64,000 nucleotides of DNA from Neelides folsomi (taxonomy: Eukaryota > Arthropoda > Collembola > Neelipleona > Neelidae): contig JAQGBZ010000010.1 of NCBI GenBank assembly GCA_034687125.1, positions 186,001 through 250,000 on the forward strand. The letters are read 5' to 3'. The notes under the pieces were generated by a model that saw nothing but the letters and a program-made list of their open reading frames with translations, was not told where the DNA came from and did no database searches. Position numbers and translations under genes: made by a program. Below, piece by piece: positions 32,518 to 46,600 of the stretch. Within the stretch, counting starts at the first letter, position 1; the number at the start of each line of letters is the position of its first letter.

Positions 32518-34332
32518 GATTTTTATATTCTAATAACAATATTTAACAATGAATTTTACTACACTATTTAGTAACTCCTAACCGGCCTTTAACAAAGTGA
32601 ATAATTATATTAATGTATAATCAAGGTGTGGCGTTTCGAAATTCCCAACTTCACTTTGCATATATTTCAGTAATCTCATTCAACGAGAGAAATATGTGAA
32701 AAGGATTTAAAGCAAACCTTTATTTGGCACTCGATCAGTTGATGGAGAATCCTCCACTAACTCTTCCACCAATTCTTTCCTTCAATCTATTTTTGCTACT
32801 AGCTCATTAACTACTAAATATATATATTTTAAAAGATAGGTAAATAGAAATATAATAGAATTGATAATAAGATTTTAAAATGTTAATATAGAGCAGAGTA
32901 CAATTAAAGGGTTGTGAAAATGTTTTGAATGCAATCTCAAGTTGATACAATAATGCTTATTTAGCACGTCGGAAACTTCAGTTATATCACTTGAAAGATT
33001 ACATATATGTAGGAAAGTGAGTCAGGTTTGAGCTTATTTGAATCTCTCAAGGATGGAATACCAATAAAGAGATAAGTGGCGATGCTTCACATCAACTTGA
33101 CTTCTATCCTCAATATAGGATTCTTTCTATGATAGTTATCTTCCGATGTCCTACACGAATTTAGCTTCTGAAATAATCTTTCCTTAAAGGTTCATTTGGT
33201 GTAGAAGATACAAACAATGATTTGGCCTTCAATCTGTAATTACAACAATATTTAACAAGAACAGCATGAATAATTTCACTTTGAACACACGCACCATGCA
33301 CTGAAGATAATTTAAATATAGAGTAAATACAATTATGGTTAAAAGTTCGATACTTATTTTTAGTAACGGAGTTCGCCAAGTTTGAGACAATTCTGAATAT
33401 TCGAACAAGTGAAGGACTTATCGATTTACTAACTTATAAATATACAATTAAACCGATTACAGACGATGTATGTTTAAAAATTAATTATAATCGACTATTG
33501 AATCCAACTCGAAAGGATCTAAGGCTCCAACTGAAGAATTTACAGTTTAATTTATGGACTGACTGGAAGATATGTGCAGACAATTTCGGGACTCGGTTTA
33601 TTATCAATGCTTTGAGCTTCAATATTATGAAAGATTAAATGTAATGTGGGACCCTAATTAAGTGACAATTAATTTAAATTGGGAATTTAGAATGGGGAGA
33701 ATAAAAGTGTTGAAGGGAGTGCTTTCTCCAATTTCGAATTCTCCTTCCAAAGGCTCCTTTCTCCGTCGCCCTTTAAATGGGGGCAAAGGGATATTAGGAT
33801 ATTACGTATAAAAATGAAATCCGAATCCGAACCGGATCGGAGTTTACGGGAAATCATCACGCAACTCAAATACTTCCTTTGTGTCTATGGTCTAGACATA
33901 GATGCTATGTAAAGATGATTGAGATTGGAAAATGAAATACAACCGCCCACGCCAAAGTAATAAATGAAATTACCGAATCGGCAAGTTGAAGCAAAATGTT
34001 CGCTTATTGCATCTCCCCAACACGAACATCAAACTTTTTAATCAAGTCAATTTTTACGAGTTTGGTCACGAATTAGTATTAAAGGCTATTAACTTTCAAT
34101 TTATATCTGTCATTTTACAATATCGTGGACATTTCTCTCCAATGCTTAATTAAACGCAAGGGCGTTAAACTGATTTACCAATCAATCCAATATCAATTCT
34201 TGTATTATTTTGCATTTCGGGTGTTTACCTTCATAATATGAGATAACCTTGTGCAAAAAAGAATTGCAGGTTGACTGCAAGTTACGAATACATAAACCAT
34301 ACTCCATACATTTATTATACGAGTATTTATTA
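32518..34332. other. 1.8 kb intergenic region
   Basis: Between the start of the SLC25 gene and the stop of the THNSL2-like gene. Only short frames without recognisable content or splice partners. No repeats or RNA genes seen. Confidence 0.45.
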
Positions 34333-36214
34333 TTATTCTCCCAAATGCATTTTGATTTCTTCCAAGAGAATTGCAAGCCAATCTTCTCCTCTTTTCATGA
34401 TCTTAGGTTCGAGTTTCTCGTCCATTTCCAACTTCCTCAACAAAATTCCACCATCAAATTCCTCTGGTCCAATTCCTGCAATTGACACGGAGTCTGAAAA
34501 TTTTTGAGGATCCGCCGTCGCGAGAACAAAAACATTCTTCTTCCCACTCAACAATGCATTTGCCAAGTAAACTCCCGTTGCAGTGTGTGGGCAAAGCTGT
34601 GCCAGAAAATACGACATTCAATTATTTATATTTGTGTAAGTTAATTGAACCTACACTTTTATCGTAAAAAATCTCTTTAGGGCGTGCCTAAACTATTTTT
34701 CGTTGTCGATTAAAACAAACATTTGTGTTTAGAATTTAAAATAATTTGGCATAGTGCAGTTCTTACCATGTAGGAATGTTGGCTCCAACATTCTTTCATC
34801 GTCTTGTAGATTTCATCCGTTGGGACCGACAATGAGTCCTTTACAATTTCCTTAATATTTTCTAAGATTTCTTTGCTTATACAACTCTGCTCGCTCATTG
34901 CCTCTTTTACTTCTTCCCGTGAAACAAAGAATGCCAGAATTCGTTCAACATTGTACGGAAACCCTATTTAACCAAATTATACAAAAATAACAAAACTAAT
35001 ACTCATTCATGAGTTTGTCAATGGGTCAAATTATTAAAAATAATGAAATGAGTACAGACCAATATCCATTGCATTTGCTGGTGTGAGAGTAATTTCTCCG
35101 CCAAATCGAATCTCTCCATTTTTCACAAATACATGAAAAGCATCATTCACATTTGTAGCAGAATAAAGTTCAATTGGGACATTTAAAAGATAAGCCACAA
35201 TTCCGCCAGCAATATTTCCACCAGCTCCAGTTGGAACAACAACCCTCAAAGGTTCGTCTTCAACTTCTCTTCTCAAGTACAAGAAGACAAAGTGCGCAAT
35301 CTTTAATCAATTGATTAATTAATCTTTTTCATATCCGAACTTGTATTTCTCTTATTTTGTGGTTTAAAATAGTTTTATATAATGTACCTGTACAAGAATT
35401 CTAGCCCAGTTAATTGAATTGAAAGAAACGAGATTATCCATTGGGAAGGCTTCTCGAATCGGAACGTCTAAATCATCCGACGTTCCTTCAACAGCATAAA
35501 CAGTTGCGTTATCAGCCTTCGACAATATTTGCATTTCTTGAACTCGAGAAACTTTCCCTTTAGGATATAAAACAATTGTATGAACTGATGAAAGCCCATT
35601 AAGAGCAACCATTGCCGAACTTCCTGTGTCTCCAGAAGTGCCAATTAACACAACTTTCTTCCTTTCTGCTAATACTTCACAAAGTTGGGCCACTGCGAAA
35701 GAAAATTACAAAAGTTAGCTTTTGTATTGAATTAAGGCATACCCTTTTATAAATAAGTTTGAACGTTACATTTAGTAAATTGGATATGGCTAGGATTAAG
35801 TAATTATGATTATTATTTATGTAATACATAAAGTATGTTTTTAATTCAATACAAACCAAGAGAGAAAGCCAAATCTTTAAAAGAAGCCGTTGGTCCATGG
35901 AATAATTCGGCAATCTTCAAATCCCCAACTTGAGAAATCTCAATGACATTCGGTGGAAATTTTTCGTTTGCTTTTTTCACAGCTTGAGCCAAAGTTTCAT
36001 CGTTGACTTCCGAGGAGTCGATGAAAAGACGGAGGATCTTTGTGAGAATTTCGCCATATGAGCTCTTGTTTGATCTCCATTCTTCGAGTGTTTCTTTCGA
36101 GAGGGTCGGAATGTCTTGAGGTATGAATAATCCACCGTCTGGAGCGTAACCAGAGAATAACGCGTCTTTAAATGTACAATTCTTCAATCCTCCACGTGTA
36201 CTTTCGTATTTCAT
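34333..36214 (-). CDS. THNSL2: Threonine synthase-like 2, PLP-dependent phospho-lyase
   Basis: Exons 35857-36214, 35388-35692, 35060-35300, 34767-34963 and 34333-34596, giving 454 residues (human THNSL2 484). The start MKYESTRGG matches the family N-terminus. ALFSGYAPDGGLF is the fold-II threonine synthase signature; the PLP-binding lysine lies in TASFKDLAFS (Lys113). GTSGDTGSSAM and VPTGAGGNIAGG are the cofactor phosphate and carboxylate loops, and NSINWAR and AMDIGFPYN are conserved. Animal THNSL2 does not make threonine; the mammalian enzyme degrades O-phospho-homoserine and phosphothreonine to 2-oxobutyrate. A similar lyase role is inferred here. All visible catalytic blocks are intact. 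Confidence 0.9.
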
Positions 36215-37274
36215 TATGATCGATATTTCAATTCTCAAGAGGACCAAAAAATATATCAAATCTCAAATTTTGAATAAGAAGCTAAAGGTTCATGTGATCA
36301 GGAAGACTTCCAAAAAGGTTGTAAAGGCCTTTAGAGGAAACTTGAGATTTTATGCATCGAAACTCAAATTTTAAATAAGCAAAAGAAAAAATATTTGATG
36401 TTCGAAAAATGAAAATGAGACAGATTGTTGGAGAGATTCATTTTACAATGATTATTTTACAACTTGATGTCTTCCATGTCCCATGCCGGTGTTCATAGAT
36501 TCAAAGAGTTGACCATGAGTTTATAATTTACCTTTATACAACCCGTCTTGAATTGTGATTCTAGAAAAATAGTGAATTTCTAGTGAATGCTCTTTTAAAC
36601 CCCTCGCTATAAGCTCATTGAAGGAGTGATAAATGGATAATAATTTTGTCCTTTAGCCTTGGAATTATACCCCTTCTCATTCCAGGTGGCTGCATGGCAC
36701 ATTATTTATGTAAATATTCATGAAACAATATTATACGAAAAATTCCACAATCCTACATTTAATATAAATACCTACCATACATACATAAATACAAGTTATA
36801 CAGATCTGTATTTATAATAGATAATATTACTTCTATAAAATTTAATTTCAGTGTGTTTTGTTTACAAAAATATTTTTAGGTATACCAAAAATATTGATCT
36901 TCCTGAGAATAAGAATTTATTAAGTTAGCAAACTTAGCATGTATGTACTAATAGATCACAAGTGGATGTGAATAAGAGATGGATTTGATAAAATGCAAAT
37001 GCAACATTACATAATGTTATGATAAAATGAATTGTTATGCACAAGGCAAAGCTTGTAAAATAAACCTTTTACAAGATCTTTTATTAATGTGATTTAATAT
37101 ACCACATAATTTTAAGCATCAGTTCAGTACATAATATTAAAATACTTACAATATTGGAATAATAATAATATGTAAATTATTAAATTAGTGAGTATAGTAT
37201 AAAAATATGTTTTTTTATAATTCATAAACATCATATCTTTATGTGCTATATATTTACTTATAGTAATTTCATTT
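36215..37274. other. Intergenic region
   Basis: About 1 kb of AT-rich DNA between two minus-strand genes, holding the THNSL2 leader/promoter. No gene supported. Confidence 0.45.
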
Positions 37275-38755
37275 TTAAACTGAAATATTCAAAAATTCAA
37301 CAATGATTTGAAAAATTGTTTCGGGGTTATTCATGTGTAAAAAATGGTTTCCTTCAACTAAATGATATTCAAAATGTTTGGCCCTTTCTTTATATGTTTC
37401 GATCGCTCTATCACAATTCTCTTTAGGATCGTAAAATGAAGAATCTTTTGCTTTGATAATTAAGATAGGGCAGATAATATTTTGTAAAATGTTGAACATC
37501 ACTTCGGGACTAAATCTGTTAATGATTGTAGACCCAATTCTTAAATCCTTAGTGAAAACCCATTTATCTTCTTCAATTTTCTTAGCACCTCGAACCTAAT
37601 TAATAAATTTGACAAAATTAATTATTATTTATATACGAATCAGCTATTTTGAATAAATATATTTTTAAATGCGAATTAAGCAATTTCATTATTCACCATG
37701 AAGGCATCAGCTAATTTTTGATCTATTTGAGCTGCGTCTTTAATCTTTTTTATTGCTTCTTCATATGAGTATAGTGGAGGATGATTTCGACTCTTTTCGT
37801 CAACAATTAAAAATCTGTCAATACAACTCGACATTTTCTCTGCATAATTTGAAATATTTTCATGGTCTTCTAAGGAAGGTATTGGAGACATTGGCATGCA
37901 CAAATCGATCATTATACATCTTTTTATCTAAATTGCAAACAATATTAGGACTGAGCTAAGTTAATTTTTAAGGGTGTATTCACTTTCAAATCCAATAAAT
38001 TACCTCAGTCGGGTATAATGCTGCATAAAAAACCGCAAGACCCGCTCCTAAGCTATTGAATAAAAGCGAATCTAAGGTTAAAATATCTCCGAACAAGTAA
38101 GTTATAACAATTTTTAATTTTATCAGACGCATGTCTTTCGTACCTATGGCCCATCAATGAAACCGTTCTCCATTTGAAGTGTTTAATAATACGCCGTATA
38201 GAGAGTACATATTCCTGTTAATCATAATCAAACTTAACGACCTCTTCAGATAAAAATCATATTATAGTACTAATATATCACTTTTTAATTACATACAGTA
38301 TATTCATATGAGATTCCTGCTGGAAGATGAGAGCTTAGACCATGTCCTGTAAAAATCATACAAAGTATTTTTATACATCAAGTATATACATAAATATTAC
38401 CTTTTTACATAAATAAAGAGTTGACTTGATTTTATATTAACAGCAACGCCAATTAGATAAAGGCAAGTTAAATTTTACCTGGAAAGTCTATGAGTACGTA
38501 GAAATATTTTTTGGGCAAATAGTTAATTAAAGGTTCGAACGAACCAGCGTTATATGACCATCCATGAAGACATAAAACAGGATCTAAATCTTCAGATCCG
38601 TAAGTTTTGCCTGAAAATTTTAAGAGAAAAGCATGAATGACAATTCATTTTACGTTTACGTTTATAATTTGTATTTATTATATAAACTGATAAATACTAA
38701 CTTATAAACTCATACCTGATATATGTCCAAATGGTACTGGTATTTTTATTTCCAT
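37275..38755 (-). CDS. Alpha/beta hydrolase, SERHL-like serine hydrolase
   Basis: Seven exons, 38716-38755, 38479-38610, 38297-38346, 38144-38214, 38004-38052, 37697-37927 and 37275-37595, giving 297 residues with all phases agreeing. The oxyanion loop CLHGWSYNAGSFEPL, the FPGHGLSSHLP block and the nucleophile elbow SLMGHSLGAG (Ser98, codon split by an intron) are clear. The acid is probably in LIIKAKDSSFYD and the catalytic His is His275 in VEGNHFLHM. Length and motifs match the serine hydrolase-like proteins SERHL/SERHL2 and the insect kraken group. Those are peroxisomal or vesicular in vertebrates, but no targeting signal is evident here. Substrate unknown. Confidence 0.85.
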
Positions 38756-39499
38756 TTTATATAAATTATTTAAAATGTATAAATTGAATGATAGGCAGGA
38801 TAGGATTGATAGGATTTTATTCGGTATCTGAAGTAAGAAGTTTTAAAATTAAATAATCGGCGCTTTATTTTGCAACTTATGGGAATATGGTACATTTTAC
38901 TCTATATTACGAAAGATTCTCCTTATCATGACATGCATTGTGAAAATTCCCATATTAATACAAGAATTAAAGACATGACTTATCGTTAGAATGAAGTACC
39001 TCAATTAAACTAATATAATTTGTAAGTTTGTAAGTACTCTAGTTTATATAAAAAATAAATTCATATTATATGGTAGATAATGCCAAGAATGAAAATGCCA
39101 GAAATACAAAACGGTCTGATTTATTTTTGGTAATTTAACCTAAAAGATTCATTTATTAGTTACTCACATTTAATAATAACTTTAAAACGAGATCCAAAAC
39201 GCCACAGTTCAATTTGTTTATTGCTTCAATTATCTTTTAAAAATTCCACGCAAAAACTTTTGTGGCGTGTGTTATTTGATTATTACATTAGATTGTTATT
39301 TTTTATGTGAATTGTGTAATACTTATTTGTTTTATATACATAATATTTATTAGTATAATTAAAAGCATCCATTTTAAAGCATAATGTCTAGGTCAAATGT
39401 ATGCTTTGTAAATAGTCTTTAAGGTTGAATGTTGGTACGTGGGAAGAAGCGTTTAGTATTTTCTTGTTTCTTTTAATACGTCCATCTCGAATGATTCTT
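38756..39499. other. Mostly non-coding region with one unresolved frame
   Basis: Little is coding here. The exception is 39388-39525 on the minus strand, where a 45-codon frame opens with ATG exactly after a TTTCAG acceptor and looks protein-like (Arg/Lys-rich, then SSHVPTFNLKDYL). It does not match the phase of the upstream small membrane protein exon, so I do not call it a gene. Confidence 0.35.
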
Positions 39500-40378
39500 C
39501 TAATTGCTCCGTTTAGGCTTAACATCTGAAATAAAAGGATTTACATTTGATAAAACAATGGAGGTCTCTCGAGGGTAAGCTCGGGATTACTTCGAATTAA
39601 AGTGAGCTCAGAGACCATCCCCTTTGACTCGCCTACTATTCTCCATTGTTGCCCTCATTGTAAAAAACAGGAATGTGAAGAGACAGAAATGCCATTAACC
39701 TCTTTACCCTCACAAACAAAATCCCTTATACACGTATAAAACATTAATCCTCATCTTGCTATATACTCGCTCTCCCATCAACTTTCTCATCTCTGCTCTC
39801 CAAAATGTCGGATTATTTTAAATTCCTATATAAATCCTTCTTGAGCTAGAAACCCACAGGTGTTTACGACAAATACTTGTTATAAGTTATAATCATACAG
39901 GATACATAGGTGTAAATACATTGCGCATTTATTATCAAGGACTACTACTATATCACAAGCTCATTTTTTGTTTTATTATTCAAATAAAATGTTAAATACG
40001 TCTTTACTCCACTTCCTAATGTTTATTTCATTTAAGGTTAGTTTTTCAAAGTAATAAATAAAAGGACCGTTTCAAAAAGTTATCTCCTTTCTTTATCATA
40101 TCACAAATCTATGTTTTTCTCACTAAATTGTTAATTATTTGCAATGTCAGAGTTATTCGACAAGTATTTTATCTGGGACAAAAACTCAATTTCTTACCTC
40201 TTGTCAATGAAGATTTGAGAGCGTGTTCGATAGCGGGAGCAAGATGAGATTTTCTCCAAGAATAAAGAATGGCGAAGGAATACATCCAGAGGATGATTGC
40301 CATGAGAAATAGGAGAAGACCGCCGATGGAAATCCAGGCGGCGATCCCGGTGAAAACTCTTTCCATCTCGACCAACAT
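39500..40378 (-). CDS. Tiny single-pass membrane protein of unknown function
   Basis: First exon 40198-40378 starts MLVEMERVF and has one strong hydrophobic helix (about residues 11-39, containing ISIGGLLLFLMAIILWMYSF), then a basic segment SWRKSH. A good donor (AGAG/GTAAGA, phase 1) leads to an acceptor TTTCAG before 39525, which in this phase gives only DVKPKRSN and a stop at 39500, total 68 residues. Without splicing the frame stops at 40169 (69 residues). It lies 233 bp downstream of LRP2 in the same orientation. The exon is supported by composition and splice sites only; no family recognised. Confidence 0.45.
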
Positions 40379-40611
40379 TGTTGAACTGAGAGGCTCAACG
40401 TGTTTGTATGAAAAGTGTTATGACGAGATGAGGAAACTGGTTGTCCAAATATATTAAGCGCTCCTTTAGGTATGGAAATTGAGGGCAAAGAGGAGTTGGA
40501 GCATGAAGCGAGACGAGTACGTGAGTCAACTCACGAGTTTAAATAAATGCCCCAGAGATTTGTAGAATAAAATAAGTTTATAATTTAATAATGAGGATTA
40601 GGTAATAAAAA

Positions 40612-43600
40612 TTAACAATCGGAGGAGTCTTTGACGAGAGTCTGAGTGTCTTTTCCGCTGTCTTCCTCGCTAGGCTCGAACTGGCGGATCTTAATTTGAG
40701 GCGACGACCTCTGGACGATTGAGGAGGGAGGAAGCGTGGCGACTCCGCTCCCACTTGGCACAACTCCTCCGACCTCGTACATCGGATTACTAAAGTCACG
40801 GCTGCTCTTATCCACCGCCACTGGGGATTCCTAAAATTAAAAAAATAATCTTTCATGTTCTTGTTCATTTTTTCTAGACAACAAATGTGGTTAGGGTAAT
40901 TGTGCATGACATTGGAATGAAAAATAGTACTTTGAGTACTTTCTGGCACCAAAGTTAAGACTTTAGCACTTGGCTTAAGTCAACCATGTCTTTAATTATG
41001 ATCTCATGCAGGGTTTTGTTTAACCAAATCCTTTGTGAATTAAATCAAGATAAATAAGAAGATGAAGGATTAAAATGAAGCTTACAGAGCTGACGAATTC
41101 AACGTTTGTTCCTTGGCGGAAGGAGACGGTTGAGCCCCCAAGGTTTTTTCCAAAATTTCTCTTTTTGAGGAAGAGATAGAAGGCAGCCCCGGCGAGGGCG
41201 ATGACAATCACGAGAGTGATGGGAATTGCGTAAGCGGCAGGGGACACGGAATCCTCGATCCTCACTTTCAGAACGAGGTGTTCACAATTCTGACCAGAGT
41301 AATTCTCAGGGCAGATGCAGCCAAGCTCCCCCTCGTTCACCCGGCACATTCCACCGTTTTCGCATGGGCAAGACATTGGCGTGGGACGCTCACGCTCAAA
41401 CGCTAAAAAATAAAATAATTCATTTAATTTTCTATTCAAGAATTATCTAAAAATGTTTTATTTTCTTTATTTAAATTTAATAGTAAAAGATAAAATGAAT
41501 GAATGACTTACGGGCTTCGCAAATATTAGGTGAATTTGGCCTGGAAGAAATATTTTCTGGACATAGGCACTTGTGGCCATTAGGTACAATGAGGCAAAGG
41601 TGAGTGCAAGAAGCCCTTTTGCAAGGGTTCTCCATACTACTGTTGTACTTGAGCGGGTGGATGACCTTGACTCCACTTGGATTGACCAAGTCTCTGTCCA
41701 CGAACACTTGAACTCCTCTCCCGAACTTGTCTTGCTTCAGGAGATCGCCCGTGTCCCTCGTCACCCAATACATCCATGACTCAAAGACATCGAGAGAAAT
41801 GGGATGGCGGAGAGTTTCCCCTTCAACAATGACACTTCTTCCGGTTCCATCCGCCTTCACGCTCTCGATCTTACTCAATTTAGTGTCAACAAAGTAAAGT
41901 CGGTGGCCGTTGTAATAATCGATGGCCAAACCAGTAGGGTGACGAATTGCTTCTGAGACAATCGTCCATCGTTTGGATCCGTCTAACCAGCTTGATTCAA
42001 TCTTTGGCATTCCTCCTGCATCGGCGAAAAACATCAGCCCACGGTCAGGATCAAGAACAATGCTAGTCGGATGTTCGAGATTTGTAGTGACAATTGATCT
42101 CCTATATCTTCCATCTCCCAATGACACCACAACTTTCCCTCTTGGCTTCTGTCCCGATCTGTCCGTTTCTGTCCAGTAGAGATTTCCAGTAATGGGATCC
42201 ACGGCTAAAGATGTCAATTTCCCCCCAGACTTTATCATGAGATCTTGAGCGAACCCTATTTGAGCTCCGCGTGTTCCGACCAAGTAACTTCTCTTGATTG
42301 TCTTCTCATAAGAATCTGCCCAATAAATGAACTCGTCCTTCAAGTTAATGTCAATTGCTTCAACGCGTGCTTCTCCACGGACCAAATCTAAACTTTTCAT
42401 ACTTGACAGCTCGCGAATCTCCGGCCCGTTGGCCACCACAATTCTCGTGTCAATCTCCGCCCGACAAATTCCACCACGCTCCAAAATGAATCCCGACTCG
42501 CAAGAACAGTTGAAGGATCCTTTCAAATTAATACAAACTTGACTACAATTGTGATTATTTGCACATTCGTCCACATCCGCACATTGCTTAGGGTTAGTTG
42601 GCAAAGTCGCGTATCCCGGATTGCAAGTGCAGATGTATCCTTTGGTAAGATTCATGCATTTATGTTCACAAAGACTCGTCCCAGGTCCCGAACCGCAACT
42701 TCCCTTTTCATGACATCCAAATTCGTCCGTTGAGTCTCCGCAGTCATCATGCAAGTCACAGACTTTCTCCTTCTCAATGCACTTCTTGTTCCCACACCTA
42801 AACTCCCTTCCCAAGTTACAAGGTCGAGCTCTTGGAGTGCACAACGTCACATTGTTCTCGTCACTTCCATCCCCACAATTGTCCTTCCCATCACATACTT
42901 GATATCTTGGAATGCACTTGTTATTCTTACATTGGAATCTATGAAGTTTGTCACATGTAAAATCTCTACAGAGCGTCTCTTTCTCGTCACTTCCATCTCC
43001 GCAGTCGTCCGTTCCGTCACAAATGTCTCCATGTGAGACGCACAAATGATTGTCACATTGGAATTTTTCTTTTGGACAGTATTTGCCATCGGGGTATCTT
43101 GGAGGGCAACCGAGTTCATCAGACAAATCATGGCAATCCCGATCTCCGTCACATTTAAAATGAGCAGCGATGCAATGGCCAGAAGAACATTGGAACATTC
43201 CTTCTCGACATGTGAAATTTCCACAGTTGGCCTCATCGGCCCCACCTGGACAATCTTCATCATGGTCACATCTCCATCTGCTTGGGACACATTTCCCAGT
43301 TTCGCATCTAAATTCTGATTCTGAACACTCGCGGTATTTTCCTGAACAAATCTCCGTTGCTTCATCTGACAAATCTCCGCAGTCATTTTCAAAGTCACAG
43401 GTCCATCTCTTCGGAATGCACCGCCCATTCCCGCAAGTAAAATCGGACTCAGGGTCGCATTTGGCACAATTTTGTGGCAATTCATCCGCACCATCTCGAC
43501 AATCAGGTTTTCCATCACAGAAGAGCCAATCAGGTATACATCTATAATAAGCCCACGTTGGACAACGCCTCCATCCAAGTGTACAATTCCGATGACGACA

Positions 43601-46600
43601 AATATGAGCAGGTTCATCCGAGTCGTCTCCACAATCATTGTCAAAGTCACAATACCACAATTTCGGAATGCATCTTCCATTTTTACATGAAAATTCAGTT
43701 TTAGGGTCGCAAGGACGATTGTGACAAACTGCAGGATCTTCATCGGATCCATCAGGGCAGTCAGAATCTCCATCACATTTCCAAGATTCCAAAATGCATT
43801 TACCACTTTTCTTACATTTAAATTCATGTTCTCCGCAAGGGACGTCACAAAGCTTTTCATCTGCTCCATCCCCACAGTCGTCAATTCCATCACAAATGGT
43901 CGTGGGAGATGTGCAGTTCTTGTTTGGACATTGATAAAGCCCCGATTTGCACACCCGTTGTGGACATCCGGCCTCATCCGACCCATCAGCACAGTCACGT
44001 TCTCCATCGCATTTCCAATAATGAGGAATACATTTGTCGTCACTTCCGGCACAACGATGTTGAGCTGCGGTGCAATTAGACACACATTTTCCTCCAGAAA
44101 CGACAAAATTGTTTGGACACGCACACGTGTAGTTCAATCCCCCATTGGATCCAGGTGCAAGGAGACAGAGATGTGAACAAGGATTGGCAGCACAAGGACT
44201 TGACATTTCCAATTGTCTTAATTTATGATAAGCTTGAATATCGTATGGTCTATGGGTTGTATTTCTAATAACTTCTCGTCCAATTGTTCCATTGAATTTG
44301 TTCATTCTTACAATTGCCTTCAAGTTCCAATCAGTATAGAAAAGTTCATCGTCGAAAATTGTAAGGGCAAACACATGAGGGACTTCTTTTCCTTTAAGGA
44401 CCGTAAACCGATTATTTCCATACAAGTCACAGGCGTCAATGTAATCAAGATGAGCATCAGCAAAATAAATTCGTTCATTGATGTAATCAATTGCTAATGC
44501 ATTTGGCCATGCAATTCCATTTTCCCAGTTGAGAATCATTGAGAAGTTTCCTCCGTCCATGTCCATTTTTCCGATATAGGCGTGTAAATGCCAGGAAGTG
44601 TAATATAAAATTCCTCTTGCTGGATGAACCACAATTGCTCTTGGATCTGAAATGGCCTTTTTCAATGTTCGTCGATTTCTTCCGTTTAATTCAGAAACCT
44701 CAAGACTCTTCGAGTGTCGGTCAAGCCAATACAATTTCTTTCCAACCCAGTCAACTGCAATTCCTTCAAGCCCATGAGATTCGTGTTTAATTACAGCTTC
44801 CTTCTCGCCCGATTTAAAAGCTCTGTAGATAATCTTCGCCGTCACGTCAGCAAAATAAATAGTTTCATTTTTGACATCAAAATCGAGAGCCACAACATTT
44901 CTTAAATCTTGATGAACTGGAACATAATGTTTTCCATCTAATGACATATTCCTGAGATAATATTTATTTGTGAAGAGAAGGAACGGTTCTTGATTGTCTA
45001 CTCGTTTGCATTTAACTCCATCTCCTTCTTTCTCATAGTAAGGCTCCAAACATTTGCAGTGGTAAGATCCAGGGAGATTCGCACATGATTGAGAGCATTT
45101 TCCGGGGATTGAGCATTCGTCAATATCAGTACAAGCCTTTTTATCCGGCAAAAGATGATATCCAGGATCACAGAGGCACTCGTAAGACGTTGGCGTGTCT
45201 TTACATCCAGATGAGCATTGATTCAATTCCACTTTCTCGCATTCATTAATGTTACAATGAGGAGGTTCATCGCTGGAATCTTTGCAATCAATGTCTTTAT
45301 TGCAAAGGAGAGAAGCGGCTATGCATTGACCGTCATCGCATTTCCATTCATTATCAGCACATTTTGTTTCGTTTTTAACACAGCCCACCTATTAATTAAA
45401 TTCATATAATTATAATTCTTTACATCTCATTAAAAAATTGCACGAACTACAATTATGTATCTATTTTAATTTACCTCGTCTGATCCATCACCGCAATCAT
45501 CTTCACCATCGCATTTAAAGTTCTCTCTGATGCATTTGTAATTATGACAAGCGAATTCAGTAGGAGAGCAAGTATGATAAGAAGTTGAACAGAATTTCCC
45601 TTCGTCACTTCCATCTCCACAATCATTGTCCAAATCGCACTTCCATACAGCATTGATGCATCGACCGTTTGAACATGAAAATTGGTCATCTGCACAGGGA
45701 GCTGGAGGAGGGCAACTGTTTTTCGTACTGAAAATTAACAAAATTTAAAATTAGGTATTTGGATATATTCCACATAAGATTATAAACTATGTAATTAATT
45801 AAAATGTTAATTTACCTGTCTTCATCAGACCCATCAATACAATCAGGATCACCATCACAAAGCCATTTAATTGGAATGCATTGGGATCTTCCCCAAGACT
45901 TATTTTCAGGACAGAAGAATTCAGTAGAATTGTCGCACTTCCTCGTTTCACATTGAGCCTCTTCGTCACTATTGTCTTGACAGTCATTGTCCCCATCGCA
46001 GACGTACATGGGTGGGACACAGTTTCCGTTCTTGCATGTAAATAAGTCCCCGAAACACGTCCTGTCTTTACTTTTGCATTCTGGTGGTTCATCCGCTGCA
46101 TCTCCACAGTCATCGTCTCCATCACAGTGCCATGTAGCCGGAATACATCGGTGATTGGGACATCTGAAGGAATTGGAAGGGCAGGTCCGTTTAGAGCAAT
46201 GTAGAGCATTCTCATCCGAATTATCTCCGCAGTCATTGTCGCCATCACAGAGCCAAAAAGGTTCAACACAAATATTCGTACTCTCACAGCGAAGATGAGA
46301 AGCAGGGCAAGGCTTGGTCGCGTTCTTGCACAAAGTCGCTGCCTCATCACTGGTCTTATTGTCTTTGCAATCGTTGACTCCATTACAGACCAAAGCCTGA
46401 TCAATGCACCTCGAGTTCCCACAAGTGAATTCTCCTGCAGCGCAATCGGCATATTCGCATCCTTCTTCGTCGCTATTATCCGTGCAGTCGTTCTCATGAT
46501 CGCACTTCCAAGTCTTAAAGATACACCGTCCGTTCTTGCATCTAAATTCATTTTGGCCACAGGTGTGATACGCACAAAAGTCTGGATCTTCGTCGCTTCC

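Noticed and set aside
39557-39650. Short nested inverted repeats (CAATGGAG...CTCCATTG and GGTCTCT...AGAGACC)
   Set aside because: Only 7-8 bp arms with interruptions. No flanking duplication or RNA-gene features, so likely chance.
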